A stretch of DNA of 64,000 nucleotides from Pseudomonas sp. GD03944 (GTDB lineage Bacteria > Pseudomonadota > Gammaproteobacteria > Pseudomonadales > Pseudomonadaceae). The translations under genes were made by a program, and so were the position numbers. Below the pieces are notes generated by a model. The model had not been told where the DNA came from. It saw only the letters and a list, made by a program, of their open reading frames with translations, and did no database searches. Position 1 is the stretch's first letter. Each line of letters begins with the position of its first letter. Where the stretch lies: the NCBI RefSeq assembly GCF_029839275.1, contig NZ_JAOCAH010000015.1:62001-126000 (forward strand), written 5' to 3'. This document shows, piece after piece, positions 45,661 through 53,044 of this stretch.

Positions 45661-45915
45661 AATCCATATGCTCCTTGGTTCATTTAAGGAGCCGTCACCC
45701 ATCCTTCTCACGGGAATTGGGTGGCGGACCGTACAAGGGTGAGAAACCGGGAACCAAGGAAACCGGCCAGGCCGAAGCCTGCCTCGCACGGCCCGCCATA
45801 GATGCACGAGAAAACAGCAGGCACAAAAAAAGCGCCTGCTCTCGGCTATAGCGCTGTCGCGCCCTGGTTTCCTCGGGTTCTCACACCCGGCCGCGGGATT
45901 GACCGCGACGGGTGG
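45582..45915 (-). ncRNA. Multi-hairpin leader RNA upstream of two small genes
   Basis: About 330 nt with dense base-pairing potential, listed in window coordinates. A 9 bp stem with an all-U loop in RNA (816-824 with 832-840 of the 45 kb block). A 12 bp long-range pairing GGCGGACCGTAC (45723-45734) with 45786-45797, enclosing a CAGGC-UUCG-GCCTG-type tetraloop hairpin (45768-45781). A distal pairing of 45866-45884 with 45739-45764. CACCCA/TGGGTG (45696-45701, 45718-45723). GCTCCTT/AAGGAGC (45670-45692). CCCAAGG/CCTTGGG (45622-45641). CCTCCA/TGGAGG (45588-45602). Two stems bury ribosome sites. It matches no riboswitch that I recognise. Confidence 0.6.
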
Positions 45916-45945
45916 ACTTTAGCGTGAGGGTGGTTGGGGGTGCAA
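45916..45945 (-). promoter_or_regulatory. Candidate sigma-70 promoter for the structured leader
   Basis: On the minus strand TTGCAC (45940-45945) and TAAAGT (45916-45921) are separated by 18 bp, close to the sigma-70 consensus, and point into the structured leader. A transcript would start near 45909. Confidence 0.5.
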
Positions 45946-46068
45946 GGGTTGAGGCGTTGAGCCTGATGGCTCGGGGGTCGTGATGGCTGAAGCTGCGTGC
46001 ACTTGTTGCGGCTATACCGGCAGAACCTTTGGCTGTGCCGGTGAGAAAACCAGGCTCCCCCGCTTCTC

Positions 46069-46332
46069 TTATTCCACGGGCCGCTCAAGCCCTCTCAGTG
46101 CGATGCGTCGCCAGGTTTCATCATCCGGGTCCAACTCAGGGTGAGCCTGGATGGCCGCATGCAACGTAGCGCTGAAAATCGAGCCCATCACCCTTCCGAC
46201 GGAGCGTTTGAGGTCTGCATGGGCATCTTCCGGCAGGTGCCGCAGGGCTTCCGCCAACCCTTCATTGAGCGCGGCAGCCGCCTGGATACCCGCATCGCGC
46301 AACGCTTCGGCGGCTGGGAAAGGTAGTGACAT
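46069..46332 (-). CDS. Small helical protein, unknown
   Basis: An 87-residue protein starting MSLPFPAAEALRDAGIQ, with AAGGAG 6 nt before the ATG at 46332. It is rich in Ala, Leu and acidic residues and predicted to be mainly alpha-helical (LNEGLAEALRHLPEDAHADL, VGRVMGSIFSATLHAAI). No family is recognised. It lies downstream of the pgpA-like gene on the same strand. Confidence 0.7.
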   Translation of the reverse strand: MSLPFPAAEALRDAGIQAAAALNEGLAEALRHLPEDAHADLKRSVGRVMGSIFSATLHAAIQAHPELDPDDETWRRIALRGLERPVE

Positions 46333-46385
46333 GAGCAGCTCCTTGGGATGTACGGCATCGATGCGAGATTTTCCGGTGCGGCGGC

Positions 46386-46874
46386 TCAGGGACATTCCTG
46401 CGTTTTTCGCCTGAACCTGCGCCACAGTGCATTGCCAATGGCGATCAAAACCCAGGTGTAAAGGGCTGCCATGAGGTCATCCAGCACGATACCCAGGCCG
46501 CCACCGACGGACTCGGCGAGGTTTATCGGCGGCAGTTTGAGGATATCGAACATGCGAAACAGCAGGAACGCCGTCACCAGCATCCAGGGGCAATTCACCA
46601 GGGCGAGCCCCAGCACGGAAACGGGAAACACCAGGAACTCATCCGCTACGATCCGCGGCGCATCCCCACTGCCCTGCCACAGCGACGCCCAGTGGCAGAG
46701 CGCTACGGCGACCATCAGCAGCAGGGCCATGATGAGGACTTGCCGCAGCGGGCGCTGAGTCAGCAATAGCCAAGCCAGGGGTAAGCCAAGCAACGAGCCG
46801 AGGGTGCCCGGCATGAATGGCGACAGCCCGAGGCCAAAGCCAGTCGCTGCCAGTGCAACCATGGTCTCCATCAT
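46386..46874 (-). CDS. pgpA: Phosphatidylglycerophosphatase A-like protein
   Basis: A 162-residue membrane protein. SPFMPGTLGSLLGLPLAW near the N-terminus corresponds to the PgpA APGTxGS motif, and RIVADEFLVFPV to the conserved DE segment; four hydrophobic helices follow the PgpA pattern. PgpA dephosphorylates phosphatidylglycerol phosphate. It stands outside the usual thiL/ribH context, so it may be a second copy; the genome would need to be checked. Confidence 0.8.
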   Translation of the reverse strand: MMETMVALAATGFGLGLSPFMPGTLGSLLGLPLAWLLLTQRPLRQVLIMALLLMVAVALCHWASLWQGSGDAPRIVADEFLVFPVSVLGLALVNCPWMLVTAFLLFRMFDILKLPPINLAESVGGGLGIVLDDLMAALYTWVLIAIGNALWRRFRRKTQECP

Positions 46875-47023
46875 GGAAATCCGAAGCCCTTCTCGTCCCT
46901 GTCAACCGGCTCAACGAACCGGAAGACGCGTTATTTGTCACCTGGAGCAGCGACCTTTCGCCGTTTTCCGAGCGAGCCGCCAGGCCCTAAACAGGTCCCG
47001 GCGGGTGCATGGAATGGCTTGGA

Positions 47024-48040
47024 TCACGCAGCGGTTGCAACAGGCAGTATGCGTTCGAGTATGTCAGCGAGCGTGACGACACCCTTCATGTGCCCGTTAC
47101 TCATGACCACGGCCAGCTGCACACTCGATTTACGCATGAGCGCCAGGGATTCATACACCGGCGTCTTGGCGTCCAGGATGAATGCCTTGCGGGCGACTTC
47201 CCGGACAGGCCGGGTATCCGGTTCAAGCAGCGTGTCACGCAGATGAGCGACCAGCGGCGGCCTGTCATCGTCGCTCAGGATCAGAATGCGCAGGTGTCCC
47301 GATCGAGCCGCGGCGGCACGCATGTCGGCCACCGAGGCACCGAATGTGACATGCACCGGAACGGAATCCGCCGTCAGCAGCGCCTCGATCGGCAAGGACC
47401 CCAGATCGATAAGGCTGGAAATCTGCTGCTGCAGGTCGGGTTTGAGCGTTCCGACTTCAGCGGAGTGTTCGACGAGCTTGCGAATGGTGGCGACGTCTCG
47501 TCCGCCGACCGCTGCACTCTCGACGGGCTCGACACCGGAGGCCCTTACCAAGCTGTTCGCAATCTGGTTTACCCAACGCATCAGCGGGCGCAGCGGCCAA
47601 ATGTAGGCGCGTGAGATCAGCCCCACGGCAAGCGCGGATCGTTCCGGGTGGGCGATGGCCCATGATTTCGGTGCCATCTCGCCGACGACCAGATGCAGAA
47701 AGGTCACGGCAAAAAGCGCGAGCGCGAAGGAGGCGCCACCTGCCGCCCACTCGGGCATGCCCCAGGCGATCAGCAACGGGCCGAGCCAGTTGTCGACGGC
47801 AGGTTTGGTCACGGCCCCCAGGGCGAACGTGCAGAACGTGATGCCAAGCTGGGCGCCGGCGAGCATCAGAGTCAGGTCGTTCATGCCGCGCAAGGCTGCG
47901 CGGGCCGACAGGCTGGTCGAGGCGCGCTCCTCGAGGCGGTGCCGCCTGGCACCGAGCAATGCGAACTCGATGATGACGAAAATGGCACTGAGGACGATCA
48001 GGGCTGTAGTGACCCCTGTGATGATCAGAGGATCGTTCAT
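47024..48040 (-). CDS. CNNM/DUF21-CBS membrane protein (CorC/HlyC-like family)
   Basis: A 338-residue protein with an N-terminal CNNM/DUF21 transmembrane domain (about 1-190; VIIEFALLGARRHRLEE, LAGAQLGITFCTFALG) and a CBS-pair region (about 205-330; PVHVTFGASVADMRAAAARS, VYESLALMRKSSVQLAVV). No C-terminal CorC/HlyC domain is evident, so it is shorter than its neighbour. The family is linked to magnesium/cobalt handling and membrane stress. Its start overlaps the stop of the upstream paralogue by 4 bp (ATGA), so they are co-translated. Confidence 0.88.
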   Translation of the reverse strand: MNDPLIITGVTTALIVLSAIFVIIEFALLGARRHRLEERASTSLSARAALRGMNDLTLMLAGAQLGITFCTFALGAVTKPAVDNWLGPLLIAWGMPEWAAGGASFALALFAVTFLHLVVGEMAPKSWAIAHPERSALAVGLISRAYIWPLRPLMRWVNQIANSLVRASGVEPVESAAVGGRDVATIRKLVEHSAEVGTLKPDLQQQISSLIDLGSLPIEALLTADSVPVHVTFGASVADMRAAAARSGHLRILILSDDDRPPLVAHLRDTLLEPDTRPVREVARKAFILDAKTPVYESLALMRKSSVQLAVVMSNGHMKGVVTLADILERILPVATAA

Positions 48041-49413
48041 TGCTCTTCCTCCCGCTGCATGGTCTCAACGAGCGTGACACGTACCTGGGTCGGGACATAC
48101 CGCTCAACGCGCAGTACCTCGATCAGCAACTGGCGCTCCACCGACAGCTCAGACACAAGCTCTGCGGGGCTTTCAGGCAGCGTGATCGTCACGATGTCGC
48201 CTTCGGCAGGCAAGGCGCCAAGCTCGGCGATCAGCAGGCCGGCGATCGTCTCGACCTCCTCGCGCGGCAGGCTGTGGCCGAGCGCACGCTCGACCTCGTC
48301 CAGGTGCACGTCGCCCTCCATGGTCCAGACGCCATCGCCTCCAGGAATGACCGGCTCGCCGCCTTCTTCATCATGCTCATCCGTGATTTCGCCGACGATT
48401 TCCTCGGCAAGGTCCTCAAGTGTCAGCACGCCAACGAAACTACCGTATTCATCGATGACGCAAGCCAGCTGGTTATCGGTCTGAATCAGTTCGGCAAGTG
48501 CATCGGGCAGCGCCATGAGCGTGGGAACGACGATGGCCGGTCGCATCACCGACTCGACGGTTTCCTCGGCATCGCCGGCGGACAGGCGCATGAGCACGTC
48601 CATCAATTGAACGACGCCAACAGGCGTGTCTTCATGGATCACCGGGTAGCGGGTATGCCCACCATCGGCCATGAGCTCCCGCAGCTTGAGCAGTGTCGTA
48701 TCAGGCGTAAGCCAGTCGACGCGTGAGCGGGGAATCATGGCGTGCTCAACGTCCCGCTGGGGAAAATCGAGGATTCGATCCAGCATCAGCGAAAGTTCTA
48801 CGGGAAGGTCTCCACTGTCTCGCGAATCGGAGATGATGTGCGGCAGATCGTCGGCCGAGACACTGACATCCAGGTCATGGACCGGCTCGATGCGCAGCAT
48901 CCGCAAGAACAGGTTGGCTGATTTGTCGAACAGCCCGATCAACCAGCCGAATACCGTCAGGTAAATGAGTGTCGAGCGGGCCAGCCCCCTGGCCATCGGC
49001 TCGGCATTGGCAATGGCCAGGTTCTTCGGATAGAGCTCGCCGAAGATCATTTGAATGATCGTGGCAGTCAGCAGCGCAAGCAGCGTACCGACGGTTACCC
49101 CGACCTCGGGCGCAATACCCACCCCGCCCAACAGCACACCGAGGGACTTGCCCACCAGCGGCTCAGCCACGAAGCCCACCAGCAGGCCGGTCACCGTGAT
49201 GCCAAGCTGGGCCCCCGACAGCATGAAGCTGGTTCGTTTGGTGACTTCCAGCGCGCGCCTGGCGGACGCGTCGCCATCGGCGGCCAGGACGGCGAGTCGC
49301 GTGCGGTCGACGGCCATGTAGGCGAATTCCTGGGCGACGAAATAGCCATTGGCCGCAATGATCGCCAGGATGACGAGTGTGCCGAACAGAAGCGTGAGGG
49401 TCGGTTCGATCAC
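48037..49413 (-). CDS. CNNM-CBS-CorC/HlyC membrane protein (hemolysin family)
   Basis: A 458-residue paralogue of the downstream gene. It has the DUF21/CNNM membrane domain (about 1-200; GYFVAQEFAYMAVDRTRL, LSGAQLGITVTGLLVGF), a CBS pair (about 215-335; MIPRSRVDWLTPDTTLLKL, ACVIDEYGSFVGVLTLEDL) and a C-terminal CorC_HlyC domain (about 350-440, DGVWTMEGDVHLDEVERAL). Such proteins are implicated in divalent cation efflux. It is first in a two-gene unit; adjacent CNNM paralogues suggest a heteromer. Confidence 0.92.
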   Translation of the reverse strand: MIEPTLTLLFGTLVILAIIAANGYFVAQEFAYMAVDRTRLAVLAADGDASARRALEVTKRTSFMLSGAQLGITVTGLLVGFVAEPLVGKSLGVLLGGVGIAPEVGVTVGTLLALLTATIIQMIFGELYPKNLAIANAEPMARGLARSTLIYLTVFGWLIGLFDKSANLFLRMLRIEPVHDLDVSVSADDLPHIISDSRDSGDLPVELSLMLDRILDFPQRDVEHAMIPRSRVDWLTPDTTLLKLRELMADGGHTRYPVIHEDTPVGVVQLMDVLMRLSAGDAEETVESVMRPAIVVPTLMALPDALAELIQTDNQLACVIDEYGSFVGVLTLEDLAEEIVGEITDEHDEEGGEPVIPGGDGVWTMEGDVHLDEVERALGHSLPREEVETIAGLLIAELGALPAEGDIVTITLPESPAELVSELSVERQLLIEVLRVERYVPTQVRVTLVETMQREEEQ

Positions 49414-49587
49414 CGTATCACCTCATCAGGTTTCGTTTCAGGTGTGCATCTACAACTGCCAGAGCATGATGTGTCCACGATAGATCCGACGTGAAAAAGG
49501 CCTTCTATCATAATTCCTCTGTCGGACATGGCCATGCCGACAATCGATACGAGAAAATTCAGATGGCCGTGAAACGAAGCGCCGGCA

Positions 49588-50817
49588 TCACTCCTCCCGC
49601 GGCTCCGCCTCCCTGCACAACTCAACGTCATGCCTCATCACCACCCGCCGAATCTCCCCGTTAGCGAAGAACGGCACCTCCGGGCAGAGCCGTGTTCCTT
49701 CTGGCATGGAGGTTGGCTTCCACTCCACCTGTTCGGTGCGCAGCAGGGTTGTGCCGTCGGGTTTCCAGATGTCGATGTAGGTGCGTTCCGTGAATGACGG
49801 CGAGCCGCTGTCGCACTCTTTCAGGTCGATTCCGTGCAGGTTGAGACCGGTGTCGGTTTGTTCGACGCGGCTGGGGAAGATGATGGCGCCGTTGTCGTAG
49901 TCGGGCGTGATGTAGCAGTAGCGGCGTTCCTGACCAATCAGCACGGGCAGCAGGTAGCTGCTGCGGGTATCGACTTCGACCACGTCATCGCCCTGCCAGC
50001 GGTAGGTGGTCACGCCGTGTTCGCAGCAGCTGGAGCGCCAGGCCGTCCAGATGATCTTGTGCACCGGGTCGAAGCTTGGCGAGGTGATGTCTTGCAGGCC
50101 TTGCGGTGCGTCCTTGTACAGGCCGGTCTCGGGGTCGTACAGCCAGGTCTGGTGCGGGATGTTCGGCCCGGCCGGCAGGAACAGCGCCAGGGTCAGGTCG
50201 GGCCAGCCGTCGAAGTTGGCGTCGATCGCCTCGGGGATGTAGATGCCGCAGCTGCCCTGGGAGTCGGTCGGCAGGGTCTGGACGAGTTGGCCGTCCTTGT
50301 AGAGACGGATGGCCGAGACATGGGGCGGATGACAGTCGTCGTCATTGGCGGGCAGCGCATCGGCCACCAGGCGCATTTCATAGGGGATGGCCTTGGCTTC
50401 GTCTGCCACCACCGTGAGGTTGACCGGCAGCGTGCGGCGGCCATCGGGGGCGGTCCAGGTGCCGGTCAGGGCGGTGTCGGCCAGCGCCAGGCGCCAGTGG
50501 CCGGTAACGGTTTCGCTGTTGCGGGCGCTGATGTCCCGCTCGAACAGCTGGACGTGCGCCCCTTCCATTTCGCCGCGCAATTGCAGCAGGTAGCGCTTGG
50601 CGTTGGTGCAGGGCTGGTAACAGTAGCTGCCGGAGAAGTTATCGCCCTCGCGGCGCAGCGATACCTCGACCTGTTTGCTGCCGAGGGTGCCTGTCCACTG
50701 CCGTGCCCAGACCAGGAATTCGACGGTCGGCTCCCCCGCCACCGCTGGGAGCGCTTGCAGGCTGGCCAGGATCAGCGCGAGCGCTTGGGCAAATTGACGG
50801 ATCGTGACGACACGCAT
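49588..50817 (-). CDS. Secreted XAC2610-like protein, unknown role
   Basis: A 409-residue exported protein; the start at 50817 (MRVVTIRQFAQALALIL) gives a clear signal peptide ending ALPAVAG. The middle contains LYKDGQLVQTLPTDSQGSC and a calcium-type loop DANFDGWPDLTLALFL, followed by WLYDPETGLYK, the pattern of XAC2610-related proteins. XAC2610 is an inhibitor paired with a Xanthomonas type IV secreted lysozyme-like effector; no effector is visible here, so that role cannot be carried over. Several Cys suggest disulfides in the periplasm. Confidence 0.75.
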   Translation of the reverse strand: MRVVTIRQFAQALALILASLQALPAVAGEPTVEFLVWARQWTGTLGSKQVEVSLRREGDNFSGSYCYQPCTNAKRYLLQLRGEMEGAHVQLFERDISARNSETVTGHWRLALADTALTGTWTAPDGRRTLPVNLTVVADEAKAIPYEMRLVADALPANDDDCHPPHVSAIRLYKDGQLVQTLPTDSQGSCGIYIPEAIDANFDGWPDLTLALFLPAGPNIPHQTWLYDPETGLYKDAPQGLQDITSPSFDPVHKIIWTAWRSSCCEHGVTTYRWQGDDVVEVDTRSSYLLPVLIGQERRYCYITPDYDNGAIIFPSRVEQTDTGLNLHGIDLKECDSGSPSFTERTYIDIWKPDGTTLLRTEQVEWKPTSMPEGTRLCPEVPFFANGEIRRVVMRHDVELCREAEPREE

Positions 50818-51029
50818 GGCACCTTCCTTGATAGCGAATGGAACACCGCCGAATCCATGGCTCGGCCAGGCGTGATAATGCCAAAGAAACGGCCCGGGCA
50901 GATCACGATTGCTGCGTAGTTTTGCCAAAGAAACGCGGCGGGCCTTCTGGCGTTTTCGCGGCCTGGCCACTATAGACAGAGTGGTCGACCTGGCCAAACG
51001 TGCCCGTTCATGATTCGGAGCCTTCTCGC

Positions 51030-51443
51030 ATGCCACCCGCCTTGCGCCCCCTGCCCCTGCATCTGCTCGTCATCGCCCTGGCGCTGGGCACACTTGCCGC
51101 CGCCAATGGGGTGTTCATGCTGGCAGACCCTGTAACCTGGTACGCGCGGATTCCCGGCGTGATCGAAACCGGGCTGTACAACGCGCATTTCATCCGCGAT
51201 ATCGGTCTGGTCTATTGCATGGTTGGGGCGGTGTTCGTGCTGGGCGCCCTGCATCGCCCAGCCAGCCTGCCACTGTGGGGATGTGCCACGCTGTGGCTGA
51301 GCGGGCATGCCGCGCTGCATATCTGGGAGGTGGCCGTGGGCATCTGCGCGCCCACGGCTTTGCTGCGGGATTTTCCGGCGGTCACCCTGCCCGCCTTGCT
51401 GGGGCTTTATCTCAGCCTGTGGGCCTACCGCGCACAACGCTAG
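51030..51443 (+). CDS. Small integral membrane protein, unknown
   Basis: A 137-residue protein starting MPPALRPLPLHLLVIALALG with four predicted membrane helices (also LVYCMVGAVFVLGAL, LWLSGHAALHIWEVA and VTLPALLGLYLSLWA). GGAG lies about 10 nt upstream of the ATG at 51030. No family is recognised. It precedes the GNAT gene by 36 bp on the same strand. Confidence 0.75.
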   Translation: MPPALRPLPLHLLVIALALGTLAAANGVFMLADPVTWYARIPGVIETGLYNAHFIRDIGLVYCMVGAVFVLGALHRPASLPLWGCATLWLSGHAALHIWEVAVGICAPTALLRDFPAVTLPALLGLYLSLWAYRAQR

Positions 51444-51479
51444 AATGCGCGATCCCAAGCCGACCGCAGGACGCTACCG

Positions 51480-51917
51480 ATGAACGAACACGACGCCTAC
51501 ACCCTGCTCCTGGCCACCCCGTCGGTGGAGACCTACCGGATGTTGCGCCGCGAAACGGGGCTGAGCCCGAAAACCGAAGAAGCGGCCAGCCGAGGCTTGC
51601 CGGCCAGCCTGTTCGCGGTGCAGGTGTTGTATCAGGGAAGCCCGGTGGGCATGGGTCGGGTGATTGGTGATGGCGGCTGCTTTTACCAGGTCACGGACAT
51701 TGCCGTGTTGCCGGCGCACCAGGGCAAGGGCCTGGCCAAGCGGATAATGCAGGCGATCCGCGAGTACCTGGACGAACACGCGCCGGAAAGCGCCTATGTC
51801 AGCCTGTTGGCCGATGGCGAGGCGCATCATCTGTATGCGCAGTTCGGCTTTGCCCCTACCGCGCCGGCCTCGATCGGCATGGCGTACCGGGCAACTGGCA
51901 GGAAGGCCGCGCAGTAA
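51480..51917 (+). CDS. GNAT-family N-acetyltransferase
   Basis: A 145-residue GNAT protein. DIAVLPAHQGKGLAKRIMQ is the acetyl-CoA-binding motif A (Q/RxxGxG/A; residues about 79-97), with LYAQFGFAPTAPASIGMAY closing the fold. The acceptor substrate is unknown. It is preceded by a small membrane protein gene and followed by a hairpin. Confidence 0.88.
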   Translation: MNEHDAYTLLLATPSVETYRMLRRETGLSPKTEEAASRGLPASLFAVQVLYQGSPVGMGRVIGDGGCFYQVTDIAVLPAHQGKGLAKRIMQAIREYLDEHAPESAYVSLLADGEAHHLYAQFGFAPTAPASIGMAYRATGRKAAQ

Positions 51918-51926
51918 GAAGGGAAA

Positions 51927-51946
51927 ACCCTCCCCGCAGGGAGGGT
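51927..51946 (-). terminator. Terminator of the EF-hand gene
   Basis: ACCCTCCC and GGGAGGGT form an 8 bp stem with a CGCA/TGCG loop. On the minus strand it is followed by TTTTCCC, and it lies 10 bp past the EF-hand gene stop. Confidence 0.75.
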
Positions 51947-51956
51947 GAACGGCGGA

Positions 51957-52481
51957 TCAGTCCTTGGCCTTGCTCATTTTGGTGAAGAGCTCGGTGGGGA
52001 CTTTCTTGCCGTTGGCGGTGAACTGGTTGGTGCGGTAGGTGTAGACCTCGGCCTCGGACAGGTAACCGTCGTGGTTGCTGTCGATGGCTTCGAATTCCTT
52101 GGTCTGCGTTGGCGCCACGGCCAGGAATTCCTTGAGCGAGACGCGGCCGTCGTGGTCGGTGTCGGTACGGGCGAAGGAGGCATCGCCACACTTGCCCTCC
52201 CCGCATTTGCCCTCACCGGCCTTGGCACTGGCTTCGTCGGCGCCGCATTTACCTTCCCCGCACTTGCCCTCGCCCGCCTTGGTGCCGGCTTCATCGGCAC
52301 CGCACTTGCCTTCACCACATTTACCTTCGCCGCATTTGCCTTCACCGGCCTTGTCCGCCGACGCCAGTTGGTAGCCTTGCGGCAGGTCTTGCATGGCGAA
52401 GGCCGTGCTGGCCATGTTCAGGCCGCCGACCAGGGTCATGGCGATCAGTCCGATACGGGTTTTATTCGATACGTGGGACAT
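51957..52481 (-). CDS. Exported EF-hand protein with seven EGKCG repeats (HvfA/bufferin-like)
   Basis: A 174-residue protein. The ATG at 52481 is preceded by GGAGAA and followed by a signal peptide (IGLIAMTLVGGLNMASTAFA). Residues 47-99 contain seven EGKCG pentapeptides in blocks of 3, 2 and 2, separated by ADEAGTKAG and ADEASAKAG. Two EF-hand loops follow: DTDHDGRVSLKE (107-118) and DSNHDGYLSEAE (134-145). EGKCG is the modified core of HvfA-type RiPPs (bufferins), where a DUF692/MNIO enzyme makes copper-binding oxazolone-thioamide groups. No DUF692, HvfC-like or DoxX partner is found within the window. The remaining options are modification in trans or plain cysteine metal binding. Confidence 0.9.
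   Translation of the reverse strand: MSHVSNKTRIGLIAMTLVGGLNMASTAFAMQDLPQGYQLASADKAGEGKCGEGKCGEGKCGADEAGTKAGEGKCGEGKCGADEASAKAGEGKCGEGKCGDASFARTDTDHDGRVSLKEFLAVAPTQTKEFEAIDSNHDGYLSEAEVYTYRTNQFTANGKKVPTELFTKMSKAKD
52185..52343 (-). repeat. Tandem repeat encoding EGKCG units
   Basis: Seven 15 bp units of the type GGCGAAGGCAAATGC within the EF-hand gene, interrupted by two short spacers. Third-position differences between units indicate old, selected repeats rather than a recent slippage array. Confidence 0.85.
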
Positions 52482-53044
52482 GGTGTTCTCCATTGGCTGC
52501 GCGAGGTCGCGCTTGCTTGTCGATGAGGTCAACCCCGACCCTGGCGCCGCCGTGTCGAGCGGCGATTGCGTTGTGTGTCGGAGTGGGCTCATTGGGCCTT
52601 TGCGATGTATCCGCGACGTGTCGGGCGGCGGGCGCATTTGTATGCCAGCCCATCGAAACCCGGCCCTGGATACAGAGGGATACACCGGACTAATGGTGAG
52701 AGGTGTCAAATGCCGGGCGTTTGGGGTGGTGGCTGCGGGTTTGGCGGGATGGCCTATGGGGGTGGTGGCTGCCCCGGGTGTCGCTGCGCTCGACCCAGGC
52801 TACGCGCTGCGGTGCCCCTGTAGGAGCGGCTGGGCGGCAATCCGATTGCCTGCGAGCTTCAGCGGTTTTTGGGTTATAGCGAGGGCTTGCGGCTGAAGCC
52901 CCTCCTACGGAGTGTGGTATGTCTGCGTTTCGTAGCCTGGGTTGAGCAACGCGATACCCGGGGCCCTCACCCAAAATCACTCGCCCACAAAAAAGCCCGC
53001 TGTTTGGCAGCGGGCTTTTCCGTTTCACACCTGTGGCGAGCCGG
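52482..53044. other. 563 bp gene-free region with repeat fragments
   Basis: No gene is supported here. It holds two GGATACA repeats 10 bp apart (52668-52674 and 52678-52684), possibly part of the EF-hand promoter. A GTCGCTGCGCTCGACCCAGGCTAC fragment (about 52779-52803, shown here as its key halves GTCGCTGCGC and CCAGGCTAC) belongs to the 72 bp repeat family. A degenerate REP-like stem lies at about 52817-52915, and GTAGCCTGGGTTGAGC at about 52932. A terminator closes it. Confidence 0.6.
52989..53019 (-). terminator. Rho-independent terminator of cysS
   Basis: AAAAGCCCGCTG and CAGCGGGCTTTT form a 12 bp stem with a 5-base loop. On the minus strand it ends in a TTTTTT tract, 26 bp past the cysS stop. 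Confidence 0.9.

Noticed and set aside
45050..45667. 205-residue frame through both tiny genes
   Set aside because: Its first ATG is only 3 nt from the ribosome site, and the inner 98-residue start has a better GGAGGG site; the 84-residue gene in another frame also has its own ribosome site.
49588..50817. Immunity protein of a type IV secretion effector pair
   Set aside because: Only the XAC2610-like fold pattern is visible; no lysozyme-like effector gene is adjacent.
52185..52343. CRISPR-like or satellite array
   Set aside because: The 15 bp units are in frame, encode EGKCG and have no variable spacers.
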